DNA of 64,000 nt, taken from the NCBI RefSeq assembly GCF_025725685.1, contig NZ_CP107008.1:3038001-3102000 (forward strand), in the 5' to 3' direction. Numbering within the stretch: position 1 is the stretch's first letter; the number at the start of each line of letters is the position of its first letter. Shown here piece by piece: positions 9,427 through 17,706 of the stretch. The stretch is from Halomonas sp. M4R1S46 (GTDB lineage: Bacteria > Pseudomonadota > Gammaproteobacteria > Pseudomonadales > Halomonadaceae). A program made the position numbers and the translations under genes. The notes beneath the pieces are model-generated. The model saw only the letters and a program-made list of their open reading frames with translations, did no database searches and had not been told where the DNA came from.

Positions 9427-10101
9427 TCAACGCCGCAGGATCGCCAGCCACCGCCCCAGGTTGAGCAGACTGGCCAGGGACGCGGCCACATAGGTGAAGG
9501 CGCAGGCGGTAAGCACATGACGGGCACCGGACATGTCGTAGGCCGGGATGTAGTCCTCGAGCAGCGGCAGGGCACGCTGGAAGCTGGCGTCCCACTCCAC
9601 CGGCAGGGTGATCAGGTGCACCAGGGCCGCGGTGCCGAAGCTGATCACCGCCGCCAGCACCATCAGCAGGGTGCCGCCGGGCATCCGGGTGACCACCAGC
9701 AGCACCGGCGCCGCCATCATCAGCAGGGCGCCGAGCTTCTCGGCCCGCTGGGCCAACTGGACCAGTCGGGTGCGCGCCGCCAGCGGCGCATAGCCCTGAT
9801 GGTGCTGGATGGCATGCCCCACCTCATGGGCCGCCACCGTCACCGCGGTGAGCGAGCGCCCCGCGTAGTGCTCCCGTGCGAGCCGCACCCGTCGGGCCCG
9901 GGGGTCGTAGTGGTCACCGCCCTCGGTCATCTCCACCCTCACCCCCTCGATGCCGAGTCGCCTGAGCAGGTGCTCGGCCAGCTCGCCCCCGGTGCCGGGG
10001 TAGTCGTCCCGCGGCGCGCCATGACGCCTGAGCACCCACCGGGCCCAGAGGTTCGGCAGCAGGAAGAGGGCCAGCAACAGGACGATGGCCAACAGGATCA
10101 T
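9427..10101 (-). CDS. Membrane-associated neutral zinc metallopeptidase (YugP-like, PF04298 type)
   Basis: A protein of about 224 residues with an N-terminal membrane helix (MILLAIVLLLALFLLPN), an HEVGHAIQHH zinc-protease motif near the middle, and two or three further hydrophobic segments in the C-terminal half. This matches the bacterial family represented by YugP. The substrate is unknown. The ATG at 10101 follows GGAG at about 9 nt; a GTG five codons upstream is the alternative. It reads in the same direction as cysDN but is separated from cysN by a strong hairpin, so it probably has its own promoter. Confidence 0.8.
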   Translation of the reverse strand: MILLAIVLLLALFLLPNLWARWVLRRHGAPRDDYPGTGGELAEHLLRRLGIEGVRVEMTEGGDHYDPRARRVRLAREHYAGRSLTAVTVAAHEVGHAIQHHQGYAPLAARTRLVQLAQRAEKLGALLMMAAPVLLVVTRMPGGTLLMVLAAVISFGTAALVHLITLPVEWDASFQRALPLLEDYIPAYDMSGARHVLTACAFTYVAASLASLLNLGRWLAILRR

Positions 10102-10189
10102 CGGCGAAGACTCCACCAGCGGAGATGCGACATTGGACCCAGCCTGGCAGCACCGGTTTCCCCGCCACGCGACCCGTCGATGAAACGCA

Positions 10190-10222
10190 GCGGGCCCGGC
10201 GACCAGGGGTCGCCGGGCCCGC
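10190..10222 (-). terminator. Perfect 15-bp hairpin downstream of cysN
   Basis: The arms GCGGGCCCGGCGACC and GGTCGCCGGGCCCGC are perfectly complementary around a 3-nt loop. It lies about 20 bp past the cysN stop. No long T run follows on the minus strand, only GCGTTTC. A terminator or mRNA 3'-end stabiliser for cysDN is likely. Confidence 0.6.
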
Positions 10223-10243
10223 GCTGGCGGCCAGGGCCGATCG

Positions 10244-11671
10244 CTACTTCAGCAACTCGCGAACGTCCTTGGCCTCCCAGTGCGGGAAGTACTTGCGCAC
10301 CAGGGCGTTGAGCTCGACCTCGAAGCCGGCCCAGTCGACCTCGCCCGGCGCCACCTCGGTGCCGGCGTCGGCCGCACCGCGGATCATGCCCGCGCCCACG
10401 GTGATGTTGGACAGCCGGTCGATGACGATGAAGCTGCCGGTGCCCGGGCTGCGCTCGTAGGCGTCGATCGGCACCTCGCCGGTCAGCGCCACCCGGCAGC
10501 GGGCGATGGCGTTGAGCTCGAGGCGCTCGGCCTGATGCCGCTCCAGGGTGTTGACGTCCACCTGATAGTGGATGGTCTCGACCCGCCCGGGCACCGAGCG
10601 CCCGGCGAGGCGGATGTCGACCTGGCGGCCCGGCTCCAGGGCCTGCTCGCTCATCCACACGACGTCGGCATCGAAGGCCGCGGCCTCGGTCACCTCGGCG
10701 TCGGCGGCCACGATCCAGTCGCCGCGGGAGATATCGATCTCGTCCTCCAGCGTCACGGTGATCGCCTGGCCCGGATAGGCATCGTCCAGGTCGCCGTCGA
10801 AGGTGACGATGCGCTCGACCGTCGAGGTCTTGCCCGAGGGCAGCACCTTGATCGCCTGGCCGGGGCGCAGGATGCCCGCTTCCAGGGTCCCGGCATAGCC
10901 GCGGAAGTCCAGGTTCGGCCGGTTCACGTACTGCACCGGCAGGCGCAGATCGGTGAGGTTGTGGTCGGCCCGCACCTCGACGCTCTCGAGCAGCTCGAGC
11001 AGCGCCGGGCCGTCGTACCAGCCCATCGCCTCGCTCTTGTTGACCACGTTGTCGCCCTTCAGCGCCGAGAGCGGCACGAAGCGGATGTCGTCGGCGCCCA
11101 GCTGCTCGGCGAAGGCGCGATACTCGGCGGCGATCTCGTCGAAGCGCGCCTGGCTGTACTCCACCAGGTCCATCTTGTTGACCGCGATCACCAGGTGGCG
11201 GATGCCCACCAGGTCGGCGATGAAGCTGTGCCGCTTGGTCTGGGTCTGCACGCCGTAGCGGGCGTCGATCAGGATCACCGCCAGCCCGGCGGTGGACGCC
11301 CCGGTGGCCATGTTGCGGGTGTACTGCTCGTGCCCCGGGGTGTCGGCGATGATGAACTTGCGCTTGTCGGTGGAGAAGAAGCGATAGGCCACGTCGATGG
11401 TGATGCCCTGCTCCCGCTCGGACTGCAGGCCATCGACCAGCAGCGCCAGGTCCACCTCCTCGCCGGTGGTGCCGCTCTTCTTCGACGCCTGGGTGATGGC
11501 CGCCAGTTGGTCGTCGAAGATCATCTTGGAGTCGTGCAGCAGCCGGCCGATCAGGGTCGACTTGCCGTCGTCGACGCTGCCGCAGGTGATGAAGCGCAGC
11601 AGGTCCTTGTTCTCGTGCTCGTGCAGGTACTGCTCGATGTTGTCGGCGATCAGTGTCGATTGATGTGACAT
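10244..11671 (-). CDS. cysN: Sulfate adenylyltransferase subunit 1 (GTPase)
   Basis: GTPase subunit that drives ATP sulfurylase (CysD), making adenosine 5'-phosphosulfate in assimilatory sulfate reduction. It is 475 residues, as for CysN without a fused APS kinase. The GTP-binding motifs are GSVDDGKSTLIG, DTPGHEQYTRNM and NKMD, and elongation-factor-like beta-barrel domains follow. The start codon is one base after the cysD stop, so translation is probably coupled. No cysC domain or gene is next to it. Confidence 0.97.
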   Translation of the reverse strand: MSHQSTLIADNIEQYLHEHENKDLLRFITCGSVDDGKSTLIGRLLHDSKMIFDDQLAAITQASKKSGTTGEEVDLALLVDGLQSEREQGITIDVAYRFFSTDKRKFIIADTPGHEQYTRNMATGASTAGLAVILIDARYGVQTQTKRHSFIADLVGIRHLVIAVNKMDLVEYSQARFDEIAAEYRAFAEQLGADDIRFVPLSALKGDNVVNKSEAMGWYDGPALLELLESVEVRADHNLTDLRLPVQYVNRPNLDFRGYAGTLEAGILRPGQAIKVLPSGKTSTVERIVTFDGDLDDAYPGQAITVTLEDEIDISRGDWIVAADAEVTEAAAFDADVVWMSEQALEPGRQVDIRLAGRSVPGRVETIHYQVDVNTLERHQAERLELNAIARCRVALTGEVPIDAYERSPGTGSFIVIDRLSNITVGAGMIRGAADAGTEVAPGEVDWAGFEVELNALVRKYFPHWEAKDVRELLK

Positions 11672-11672
11672 G

Positions 11673-12650
11673 TTAGAAGTACCCCTCGCGCTTCTTCTTC
11701 TCCATCGAGCCGGCCTGGTCGTGGTCGATGGCGCGGCCGCTGCGCTCGCTGGTGCGGGTCAGCAGCATCTCCTGGATGATCTCGGGCAGGGTGGTGGCCC
11801 TGGACTCCACCGCGCCGGTCAGCGGGTAGCAGCCGAGCGTGCGGAAGCGCACCCACTTCTCTTCCGGCACCTCGCCCTCCTCGAGCGGCAGGCGGTCGTC
11901 GTCGACCATGATCTGCATGCCGTCGCGCTCCACCACCGGACGCGGCGCGGAGAAGTACAGCGGCACGATGGGGATCGACTCGAGGTAGATGTACTGCCAG
12001 ATGTCCAGCTCGGTCCAGTTGGAGAGCGGGAAGGCGCGGATCGACTCGCCCTTGTTGACCCGGGCGTTGTAGAGGTTCCACAGCTCGGGACGCTGGTTCT
12101 TGGGATCCCAGCGGTGATGCTTGTCGCGGAAGGAGAACACGCGCTCCTTGGCGCGGCTGGCCTCCTCGTCGCGGCGCGCGCCGCCGAAGGCGGCATCGAA
12201 GCCGTACTTGTCCAGCGCCTGCTTGAGCGACTGGGTCTTCATCACGTCGGTGTAGCCGCTGGAGCCATGCTCGAAGGGGTTGATGCCCGCCTCGACGCCT
12301 TCCTGGTTGATGTGCTCGATCAGCTCCATGCCGGATTCCGCGGCCATGCGGTCGCGGAACTCGATCATCTCGCGGAACTTCCAGGTGGTGTTGACGTGCA
12401 TCAGCGGGAACGGCGGCGGCCCGGGATAGAAGGCCTTGCGCGCCAGGTGCAGCATCACCGAGGAGTCCTTGCCGATGGAATAGAGCATCACCGGGTTGGA
12501 GAACTCGGCCGCCACCTCGCGGATGATGTGGATGGACTCGGCTTCCAGCTGCTGCAGATGGGTCAGCCGCCGCGGCGTCAGGCCGGCAGCGGCACTGCTG
12601 CCCTCGGCCGTGACGGCACTATCGCGTGTCGGTGCATGAAGACTGTTCAT
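11673..12650 (-). CDS. cysD: Sulfate adenylyltransferase subunit 2
   Basis: Catalytic subunit of ATP sulfurylase, a member of the PP-loop (PAPS reductase-like) superfamily. YSIGKDSSVMLHLA is the PP-loop. Conserved CysD stretches follow: FGGARRDEE, FSFRDKHHRWDPK and TLGCYPLTGA. It has 325 residues from the ATG at 12650, which has GAGG upstream; an ATG six codons earlier is possible. The first 25 residues are not conserved in appearance. The AT-rich upstream spacer with a palindrome is a plausible CysB-controlled promoter region, which is inference. Confidence 0.96.
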   Translation of the reverse strand: MNSLHAPTRDSAVTAEGSSAAAGLTPRRLTHLQQLEAESIHIIREVAAEFSNPVMLYSIGKDSSVMLHLARKAFYPGPPPFPLMHVNTTWKFREMIEFRDRMAAESGMELIEHINQEGVEAGINPFEHGSSGYTDVMKTQSLKQALDKYGFDAAFGGARRDEEASRAKERVFSFRDKHHRWDPKNQRPELWNLYNARVNKGESIRAFPLSNWTELDIWQYIYLESIPIVPLYFSAPRPVVERDGMQIMVDDDRLPLEEGEVPEEKWVRFRTLGCYPLTGAVESRATTLPEIIQEMLLTRTSERSGRAIDHDQAGSMEKKKREGYF

Positions 12651-12733
12651 GGCCCGGCTACCTCGCATGACATGGGCGGATTGGGATCATGCGGCAGAGG
12701 GTATCGTCATGACGATAATAACGTAAAAGAATT

Positions 12734-12766
12734 AATATCTATCTTTTTATATGATAAAGAGATATT
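12734..12766 (-). promoter_or_regulatory. AT-rich imperfect palindrome upstream of cysD
   Basis: AATATCT at the left and AGATATT at the right flank an AT-rich centre (CTTTTTATATGATAAAG), so the 33-bp block reads nearly the same on both strands. The whole 12.70-12.77 kb spacer is far more AT-rich than its surroundings. It overlaps the cpdA stop codon and lies 85-115 bp upstream of the cysD start. A CysB/Cbl binding region or promoter is a reasonable guess. Confidence 0.45.
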
Positions 12767-13490
12767 AGAGCTCGACCCGCTCCACCCAGGTGGCGAGTTC
12801 GCCGCCGTGCAGGTCGACCACGCGAAAGCCGGGGCGGGACGCCTCGTCGACGGCGAAGGTCTCGCTGCCGGGCAGGAACTGGTCGCTGGTGGAGGGGCAG
12901 GCGTAGACCGGGACCCCGACCGGGCCATGCCCGACGAAGGCCTGGTGGATATGGCCGCAGAGTACCGCCTGGACGCACTCGTGGCCGGCGAGGGTACGCC
13001 AGAAGGCCTCGGCGTCGACCAGCCCCAGCGCATCGAGCCAGGCCGAGCCGACGGCCAGGGGCGGGTGGTGCATGGCCACCAGGGTCGGCCGGTCGTCGTC
13101 GGCGAGACGCTCGGCGAAGGCCGCCAGGCGCGCCTCGCCGAGTTCGCCGGCCTCCTGGCCGACCACCTGGGTATCCAGCAACAGGACACGCCAGTCCTCG
13201 AGGTCGAGGCTGGCGTGGAAGGGACGGCACTCGGCCATCGGATCCGGCGCGTCGTGGTTGCCGGGCAGCCAGAACCAGGGACAGTCGAAGCGGGCCAGGA
13301 CCCGCTCGGCCAGGGCATAGGAGGCCGCCGTCTCGTCCTGACTGACGTCACCGGTGACCAGCACCGCATCGGGGCGCAGGCGCGCGGCCGCCACCACCAC
13401 CCGCTCGAACTGGCGATGGGGGATGCCGGTGCGCGAGCGCGCCAGGGGGTCGGCATGCAGATGACAATCGGTGACCTGGATGAGACGCAT
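12765..13490 (-). CDS. cpdA: 3',5'-cyclic-AMP phosphodiesterase
   Basis: Class III cAMP phosphodiesterase of the calcineurin-like metallophosphatase family. The metal-binding motifs appear in order: DCHLHAD, VTGDVSQD, LPGNHD, MHHPP and CGHIHQ. It is 241 residues, slightly shorter than E. coli CpdA. The ATG at 13490 begins the conserved region; GAGGAG lies about 12 nt upstream, overlapping the yqiB stop. The order nudF-yqiB-cpdA is that of enterobacteria, where yqiA-parE would follow. Here cysDN follows instead, and yqiA-parE is 9 kb away. Confidence 0.93.
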   Translation of the reverse strand: MRLIQVTDCHLHADPLARSRTGIPHRQFERVVVAAARLRPDAVLVTGDVSQDETAASYALAERVLARFDCPWFWLPGNHDAPDPMAECRPFHASLDLEDWRVLLLDTQVVGQEAGELGEARLAAFAERLADDDRPTLVAMHHPPLAVGSAWLDALGLVDAEAFWRTLAGHECVQAVLCGHIHQAFVGHGPVGVPVYACPSTSDQFLPGSETFAVDEASRPGFRVVDLHGGELATWVERVEL

Positions 13491-13506
13491 CAGGCTACTG
13501 GGCTCC

Positions 13507-13953
13507 TCAGGGTAGTTCCGGCAGGTCCAGGGAGTGGCCATGGGCCAGGCCGTGGTCGAGCCACTCGCCGAGGAAACGGTTGAGCTGGAGCTTCTCGTCG
13601 GGCTGGTGCATGCGGGCGTTGGGATAGCGATAGCGGCCATCGAAGTGGCGCTGGCGCTGGAAGTCGGTGACCTCCGCCATGCGCACGTCATGATAGAGGT
13701 GGACCCGCATGCGGGGCGTGTCGATCAGTGCGTCGAGGACCCCATGCTGGGAGACCCGGATGATACTGGTGTAGGGGGCCCGCTCCTGGACCTTGAGGCA
13801 CAGGGCACCGAGGCGGCGCCCCTGGTTGACCAGTTCCACCTCGCGACTCTCGCCGGCCTCGAGATCCCCCAGCAGGCGGATCAACCGCACATAGTTGGCG
13901 GTGCACTCCCCCTGGAGGGTCCTCAGGTCGGTGACGTAGGCACTTCTCGACAC
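13507..13953 (-). CDS. yqiB: DUF1249 protein YqiB
   Basis: A 148-residue cytoplasmic protein of the DUF1249 family. The conserved stretches are CTANYVRLIRLL, MRVHLYHDVRMAEV and YPNARMHQPDEKLQLN. The function is unknown. It starts with GTG, preceded by AGGAGG; the nudF stop is one base upstream. It lies in the nudF-yqiB-cpdA operon. Confidence 0.9.
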   Translation of the reverse strand: MSRSAYVTDLRTLQGECTANYVRLIRLLGDLEAGESREVELVNQGRRLGALCLKVQERAPYTSIIRVSQHGVLDALIDTPRMRVHLYHDVRMAEVTDFQRQRHFDGRYRYPNARMHQPDEKLQLNRFLGEWLDHGLAHGHSLDLPELP

Positions 13954-13954
13954 G

Positions 13955-14602
13955 CTACCTCCTTGCTCTCAGTGAGGCCCGCTGCGCCGCCAACCAGTGG
14001 AAGGCGATCAGGCACATGGCATTGTCGAGTCGCCCGGCCAGCAGGAGTTCCCAGGCCCGTTGGAACGAGAGCACGTGGACGCGGATGTCCTCGTGCTCCT
14101 CGTCGAGGCCGTGGATGCCGCCCAGCCCTCGGCTGTCGATCAGGCCGCAGAACAGGGTGACCCGCTCATTGCAGGCGCCGGGGCTGGGGTAGTAGGTGTG
14201 CAGCTCGATCAACTCCCCCACCCGGCAGCCGGCTTCTTCCTCGGCCTCGCGACGGGCCACCTCGGCCAGGCTCTCGCCGCGCTCCACCAGCCCCGCGACG
14301 ATCTCGAGCTTCCAGGGCGAATCGGGGTCATCCAGGGCGCCGGCACGAAACTGCTCCACCAGCGCCACCGCATCCCTCTCGACATCGTAGAGCAATACCC
14401 CCACGGCGTCGTGGCGCTGATGCACCTCGCGAACCATCGCCCCGCTCCAGCCGCCCTCGAAGAGACGGTGGCGCAGGTGCAGCTCCTCCAGGCGAAAGAA
14501 CCCCCGGTGGAGGCAGCGTCGCTCGAGCAGTTCCACGTCCTCGGCGTCGAAGGGCGCGGCCGCCAGGTCATCGGGCGGGTTGGCGTGATCGGTCTGCGAC
14601 AT
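13955..14602 (-). CDS. nudF: ADP-ribose pyrophosphatase
   Basis: Nudix hydrolase that splits ADP-ribose into AMP and ribose-5-phosphate. The 215-residue protein carries a full Nudix box, GLVERGESLAEVARREAEEE continuing with AG, and the YYPSPGACNERVTLF segment typical of NudF. The ATG at 14602 follows GGAGG; the open frame upstream of it is not protein-like. It is the first gene of the nudF-yqiB-cpdA operon. Confidence 0.93.
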   Translation of the reverse strand: MSQTDHANPPDDLAAAPFDAEDVELLERRCLHRGFFRLEELHLRHRLFEGGWSGAMVREVHQRHDAVGVLLYDVERDAVALVEQFRAGALDDPDSPWKLEIVAGLVERGESLAEVARREAEEEAGCRVGELIELHTYYPSPGACNERVTLFCGLIDSRGLGGIHGLDEEHEDIRVHVLSFQRAWELLLAGRLDNAMCLIAFHWLAAQRASLRARR

Positions 14603-14723
14603 GCGGGCCTCCGTGTTCGCGAATGCCCCATTATCATGACCGCAGGGGAGGCTGCCAACCGTCACCGAGCGCCGACCGAAGCAGACCTCGGCGCCTGGTG
14701 CCGCGGCCGCATGTCGAGGCGGA

Positions 14724-15365
14724 TCAGTCCTGGAGGCGGGCGACCATGGCCCTGGCCCGGTCGCGCAGCGCCTCGTCGGAGGCCTCGCGTCCCGCCCGGG
14801 CCTGGCCCGCCACCGCGCGGCGCGCATGGGCCAGGGCCTCCGACTCGCGCCCCTCCGCTTCCAGGAAGGCCGCGTAGTAGGTATTGACGTCGATGCCCTC
14901 GGGGCGGATCGCCAGGGCCTTGCGGAACATCGCCTCGGCGGTCTCCTCGTCGCCGAAGGCCACCGGCCATCCGGGAGCCCGATCATAGAGGGCCCCCAGG
15001 GTCACGTAGGCCGAGCCACGATGGCCCGCGGGGTCCAGCGCCACGGCGCGCTCGAGCACCCGGCGCGCCGCCTTGGCGGCGCCCAGGGCGGACAGGCCGC
15101 CGGCCTCCCGGGCCAGGGAGGCCAGGATGATGCCGCGCCAGACCAGCACCTCGCTGGCCTCGGGATGGGCCTCGGCGAGGGCAGCGGACTCCTCGGCCAG
15201 GGCCGACAGGGCGTCCTCGCGACGCGTCGCCTCCATGGCGGTGGTGACATGCTCCCAGCGCTGCTTCAGCGAGAAGACACCGTCCTCCCAGGCCAGCGCC
15301 TCGGCGACGGGGGCGGCGGCCAGGCCCAGGCAGACGGTGGCGGCCAGCAGTTGGCGTCTCGACAT
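14724..15365 (-). CDS. Exported alpha-helical repeat protein (possibly TAtT/TPR type)
   Basis: A 213-residue protein with a clear signal peptide (LLAATVCLGLAAAPVAEALA) and alanine-rich helical repeats resembling TPRs (ALSALAEESAALAEAHPEAS, ARRVLERAVALDPAG, AEAMFRKALAIRPEG). The layout resembles the TAtT component family of TRAP-transporter-associated periplasmic proteins, but no TRAP genes are nearby, so that name is tentative. The start has GAGG at 8 nt. It is monocistronic and divergent from greB. Confidence 0.7.
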   Translation of the reverse strand: MSRRQLLAATVCLGLAAAPVAEALAWEDGVFSLKQRWEHVTTAMEATRREDALSALAEESAALAEAHPEASEVLVWRGIILASLAREAGGLSALGAAKAARRVLERAVALDPAGHRGSAYVTLGALYDRAPGWPVAFGDEETAEAMFRKALAIRPEGIDVNTYYAAFLEAEGRESEALAHARRAVAGQARAGREASDEALRDRARAMVARLQD

Positions 15366-15509
15366 GGCGGTTTCCTCGGCGTTGTGGTCATGGGCGGGAG
15401 CACCTCACGGAAATGTAACGAACGTTTGAATTATTCGCCAGCCCGCCGCGGTTGCCGAGTCGCGCCGGAATGGCGTATGTTGCGACTCTTCGACCCAGGG
15501 GAGGCGTGG

Positions 15510-16043
15510 ATGAAAGGCCGCAACATGACGCGCTGGCGCGACCCCGCCAAGGACCCGCGCCAGGAGCCCAAGAGCAACCTGATCACCGCCGAGGGCGCCG
15601 AGCGCCTGCGGGGCATCCTCGACCACCTCTCGCGGGTCAAGCGCCCCACCCTCTCGGCCAAGGTCGGCGAGGCGGCCGCCCTGGGCGATCGCAGCGAGAA
15701 CGCCGACTACACCTACAACAAGAAGGAGCTGAACCGGGTGATCGCCCGGATCCGCTACCTGACCAAGCGCCTGGACGAGCTCCAGGTGGTGGACCGGTTG
15801 CCCGCCGATACCGGACGAGTGTTCTTCGGCGCCTTCGTGACGCTCGAGGACGAGGATGGCGAGGAGCTGCACCTGCGCATCGTCGGCCACGACGAGACCG
15901 ACACCACCCGGCACTGGATCAGCGTCGACGCCCCCCTGGCCAAGGCGCTGCTCGGCAAGGGGCTCGACGACGAGGCCACGGTGGCCGCCCCGGGCGGCGA
16001 GACCACCTACCTGATCACCGCGATCGACTACCGCCAGCCCTAG
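15510..16043 (+). CDS. greB: Transcription elongation factor GreB
   Basis: Cleaves the 3' end of RNA in backtracked RNA polymerase. The N-terminal coiled coil carries LGDRSENADYTYNKKELN, with the acidic tip, and the C-terminal FKBP-like domain has VFFGAFVTLEDEDGE and ISVDAPLAKALLGK. The best ribosome-binding site (GGGAGG, 5 nt) fits the ATG at 15510, giving 177 residues. A second ATG at 15525, giving 172 residues and starting MTRWRDPAK, has AAAGG and looks more like homologous starts. Either is possible. Confidence 0.95.
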   Translation: MKGRNMTRWRDPAKDPRQEPKSNLITAEGAERLRGILDHLSRVKRPTLSAKVGEAAALGDRSENADYTYNKKELNRVIARIRYLTKRLDELQVVDRLPADTGRVFFGAFVTLEDEDGEELHLRIVGHDETDTTRHWISVDAPLAKALLGKGLDDEATVAAPGGETTYLITAIDYRQP

Positions 16044-16348
16044 GGCAGTGCATCGCCGCTGCCGCCTCGCCGACCTCGTGCGTGCCTGCCGCGATTCGGC
16101 GACACTCCCCTGCCAGGTGAATCAAGCGCTTGGCGCCGGGCGAGAATTCATGTCTCCAACAAGAGACGCTCTATCGATATCCCCTGCCGCCGCCCCGCGA
16201 CACCCTGCGCATGACGCGTGCAATAAGTCTTTGTGAACCAAGAAATTAATCCGCGCGTGGCACGGAAATGGCCTAATACTGGATAAGCGAGCCTCCCGGC
16301 TCGTGGCATGAACCAAAGCGTGTCCACTGAACGATCAGGAGGAGCACC
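16044..16348. other. Intergenic region between greB and the EF-hand gene
   Basis: About 305 bp without a convincing reading frame. The right half is less GC-rich and probably holds the promoter of the EF-hand gene; TAATACT at about 16273 could be a -10 element, but no good -35 is seen. AGGAGGAG precedes the next start codon. Confidence 0.5.
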
Positions 16349-16630
16349 ATGAAGACACTGACCCTGAGATCGATGCTGCTGGCCATTGCCCTGCTCTTCG
16401 GTAGCGGTGTTGCTATCGCCGAAGGCACAGACAAGTTTACAGAGCTGGATGCCAATGGCGATGGCGCCCTCAGCGCCGAGGAGGCCACGGACGTGACCGG
16501 CCTGGACTTCGAGGCCGCGGATGCCGATGGCGATGGCGCCCTCAGCGAGGAGGAATTCAAGGCCGCCAAGACCAGCATGGAAGGCGGGGACGAAGGCACC
16601 GGCATGGAAGGCGAGACGATGGCCGAATAA
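16349..16630 (+). CDS. Small exported EF-hand protein
   Basis: A 93-residue protein with a signal peptide (LLAIALLFGSGVAIA) followed by two canonical calcium-binding EF-hand loops, DANGDGALSAEE and DADGDGALSEEE, and an acidic methionine-rich tail. The loops are nearly identical at the DNA level as well, so one probably arose by duplication. It is expected in the periplasm or secreted, as a calcium-binding or signalling protein. It has a strong ribosome-binding site (AGGAGG) and is followed by a hairpin. Confidence 0.88.
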   Translation: MKTLTLRSMLLAIALLFGSGVAIAEGTDKFTELDANGDGALSAEEATDVTGLDFEAADADGDGALSEEEFKAAKTSMEGGDEGTGMEGETMAE

Positions 16631-16669
16631 TCGCCACTCACCCGGCGGCCGCTTCCTGCGGCTGCCGCG

Positions 16670-16696
16670 GGGCATGCCGGCCCGACCGGCATGCCC
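16670..16696 (+). terminator. Hairpin between the EF-hand gene and rsmC
   Basis: Arms GGGCATGCCGG and CCGGCATGCCC with loop CCCGA are followed by TCCTTATT on the plus strand. It lies between convergent genes and could serve both. Confidence 0.65.
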
Positions 16697-16719
16697 TCCT
16701 TATTGGCCGACGGGACGCC

Positions 16720-17706
16720 TCAGGTCCTGGCGCTGTAGACCCGGAAGCGGCGGTCGTCGGCGAGGATCTCGAAACCGCCGAAGGCCCGCTCCAGCAGATC
16801 CGGATAGGGCAGGAAGGCGTTGGCCACCAGCACCAGCCGGCCGCCCGGCACCAGGTGCTCGGGCGCCTCGCGGATCAGCCGGCCGGCGGGGCCGTAGTCC
16901 ACGGCTCGCTCCTGGTGGAAGGGCGGGTTGCTGACGATGGCGTCGAAGCGTCGCCCCTCGAGCCCCGCGAAGACATCCCCCGCCCTCACCTCACCGTCCA
17001 GGGCATTGGCCTCCAGGCTGCGCCGGGTCGCCTCCACGGCGAAGCCGTTGACGTCCACCGCGGTCATCGCCAGCCCCCGCCGGGCCAGCCAGCCGGCCAG
17101 GATGCCGTCCCCGCAGCCCATGTCCAGCACCCGGCCCGTCTCGGGCAGCGCCTCGGGCAACCGCGACAGCAACAACCGGGTGCCCTCATCGAGCTTGCCG
17201 TGGCCGAAGACGCCCGGGTGGCTGGCCAGCTGCAGCCCCTCGGCCTCGAAGGACGTCCAGGCCGCCTCCGGGTCGAGACCGACCCGATCGAGGCGGGACT
17301 CGAAGAGCGTGCAGCGCCGGGCGCTGTCGACCTTTCGGCAGCCGAGCCCCAGGGCCGCCAGGACCTTGAGCACCCGCTTGATGCCGCCCTGGTGCTCCCC
17401 CACCACCTGTAGCGGGGTGCCCGCCGGCAGGTGGGCGCACAGCCACAGCAGCCACCACTCGCCCAGGGCATGGGCCTTGGGCCAGAACAGCACCACCCCC
17501 GGCGGGGTCGGCACGTCCGCCTCGAAGGGCGAGCCGGCCGGCCGCCCCCGCGCCCGCCAGGCGGACAGCACCGCCTGGTCGGCGGCGAGCACTCGCCCCT
17601 CGCCGCCCTCCAGCCAGTCGTCCCGGGGCGGGGCCACCCACAGCCAGCCGCGATAGTCGGCGTCCTGGCGTTCCAGCAGTTGGCAGACGGGGGTCTCGGC
17701 ACTCAT
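16720..17706 (-). CDS. rsmC: 16S rRNA guanine-1207-N2 methyltransferase
   Basis: RsmC methylates G1207 of 16S rRNA in the 30S subunit. It is 328 residues with the duplicated methyltransferase architecture of RsmC. The N-terminal domain lacks a SAM site (VLFWPKAHALGEWWL region), while the C-terminal domain has VLDMGCGDGILAGWLA, AVDVNGFAVEA and the NPPFH catalytic motif. Its ATG overlaps the cmoM stop (ATGA), so the two tRNA/rRNA methyltransferase genes are translationally coupled. Confidence 0.9.
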   Translation of the reverse strand: MSAETPVCQLLERQDADYRGWLWVAPPRDDWLEGGEGRVLAADQAVLSAWRARGRPAGSPFEADVPTPPGVVLFWPKAHALGEWWLLWLCAHLPAGTPLQVVGEHQGGIKRVLKVLAALGLGCRKVDSARRCTLFESRLDRVGLDPEAAWTSFEAEGLQLASHPGVFGHGKLDEGTRLLLSRLPEALPETGRVLDMGCGDGILAGWLARRGLAMTAVDVNGFAVEATRRSLEANALDGEVRAGDVFAGLEGRRFDAIVSNPPFHQERAVDYGPAGRLIREAPEHLVPGGRLVLVANAFLPYPDLLERAFGGFEILADDRRFRVYSART

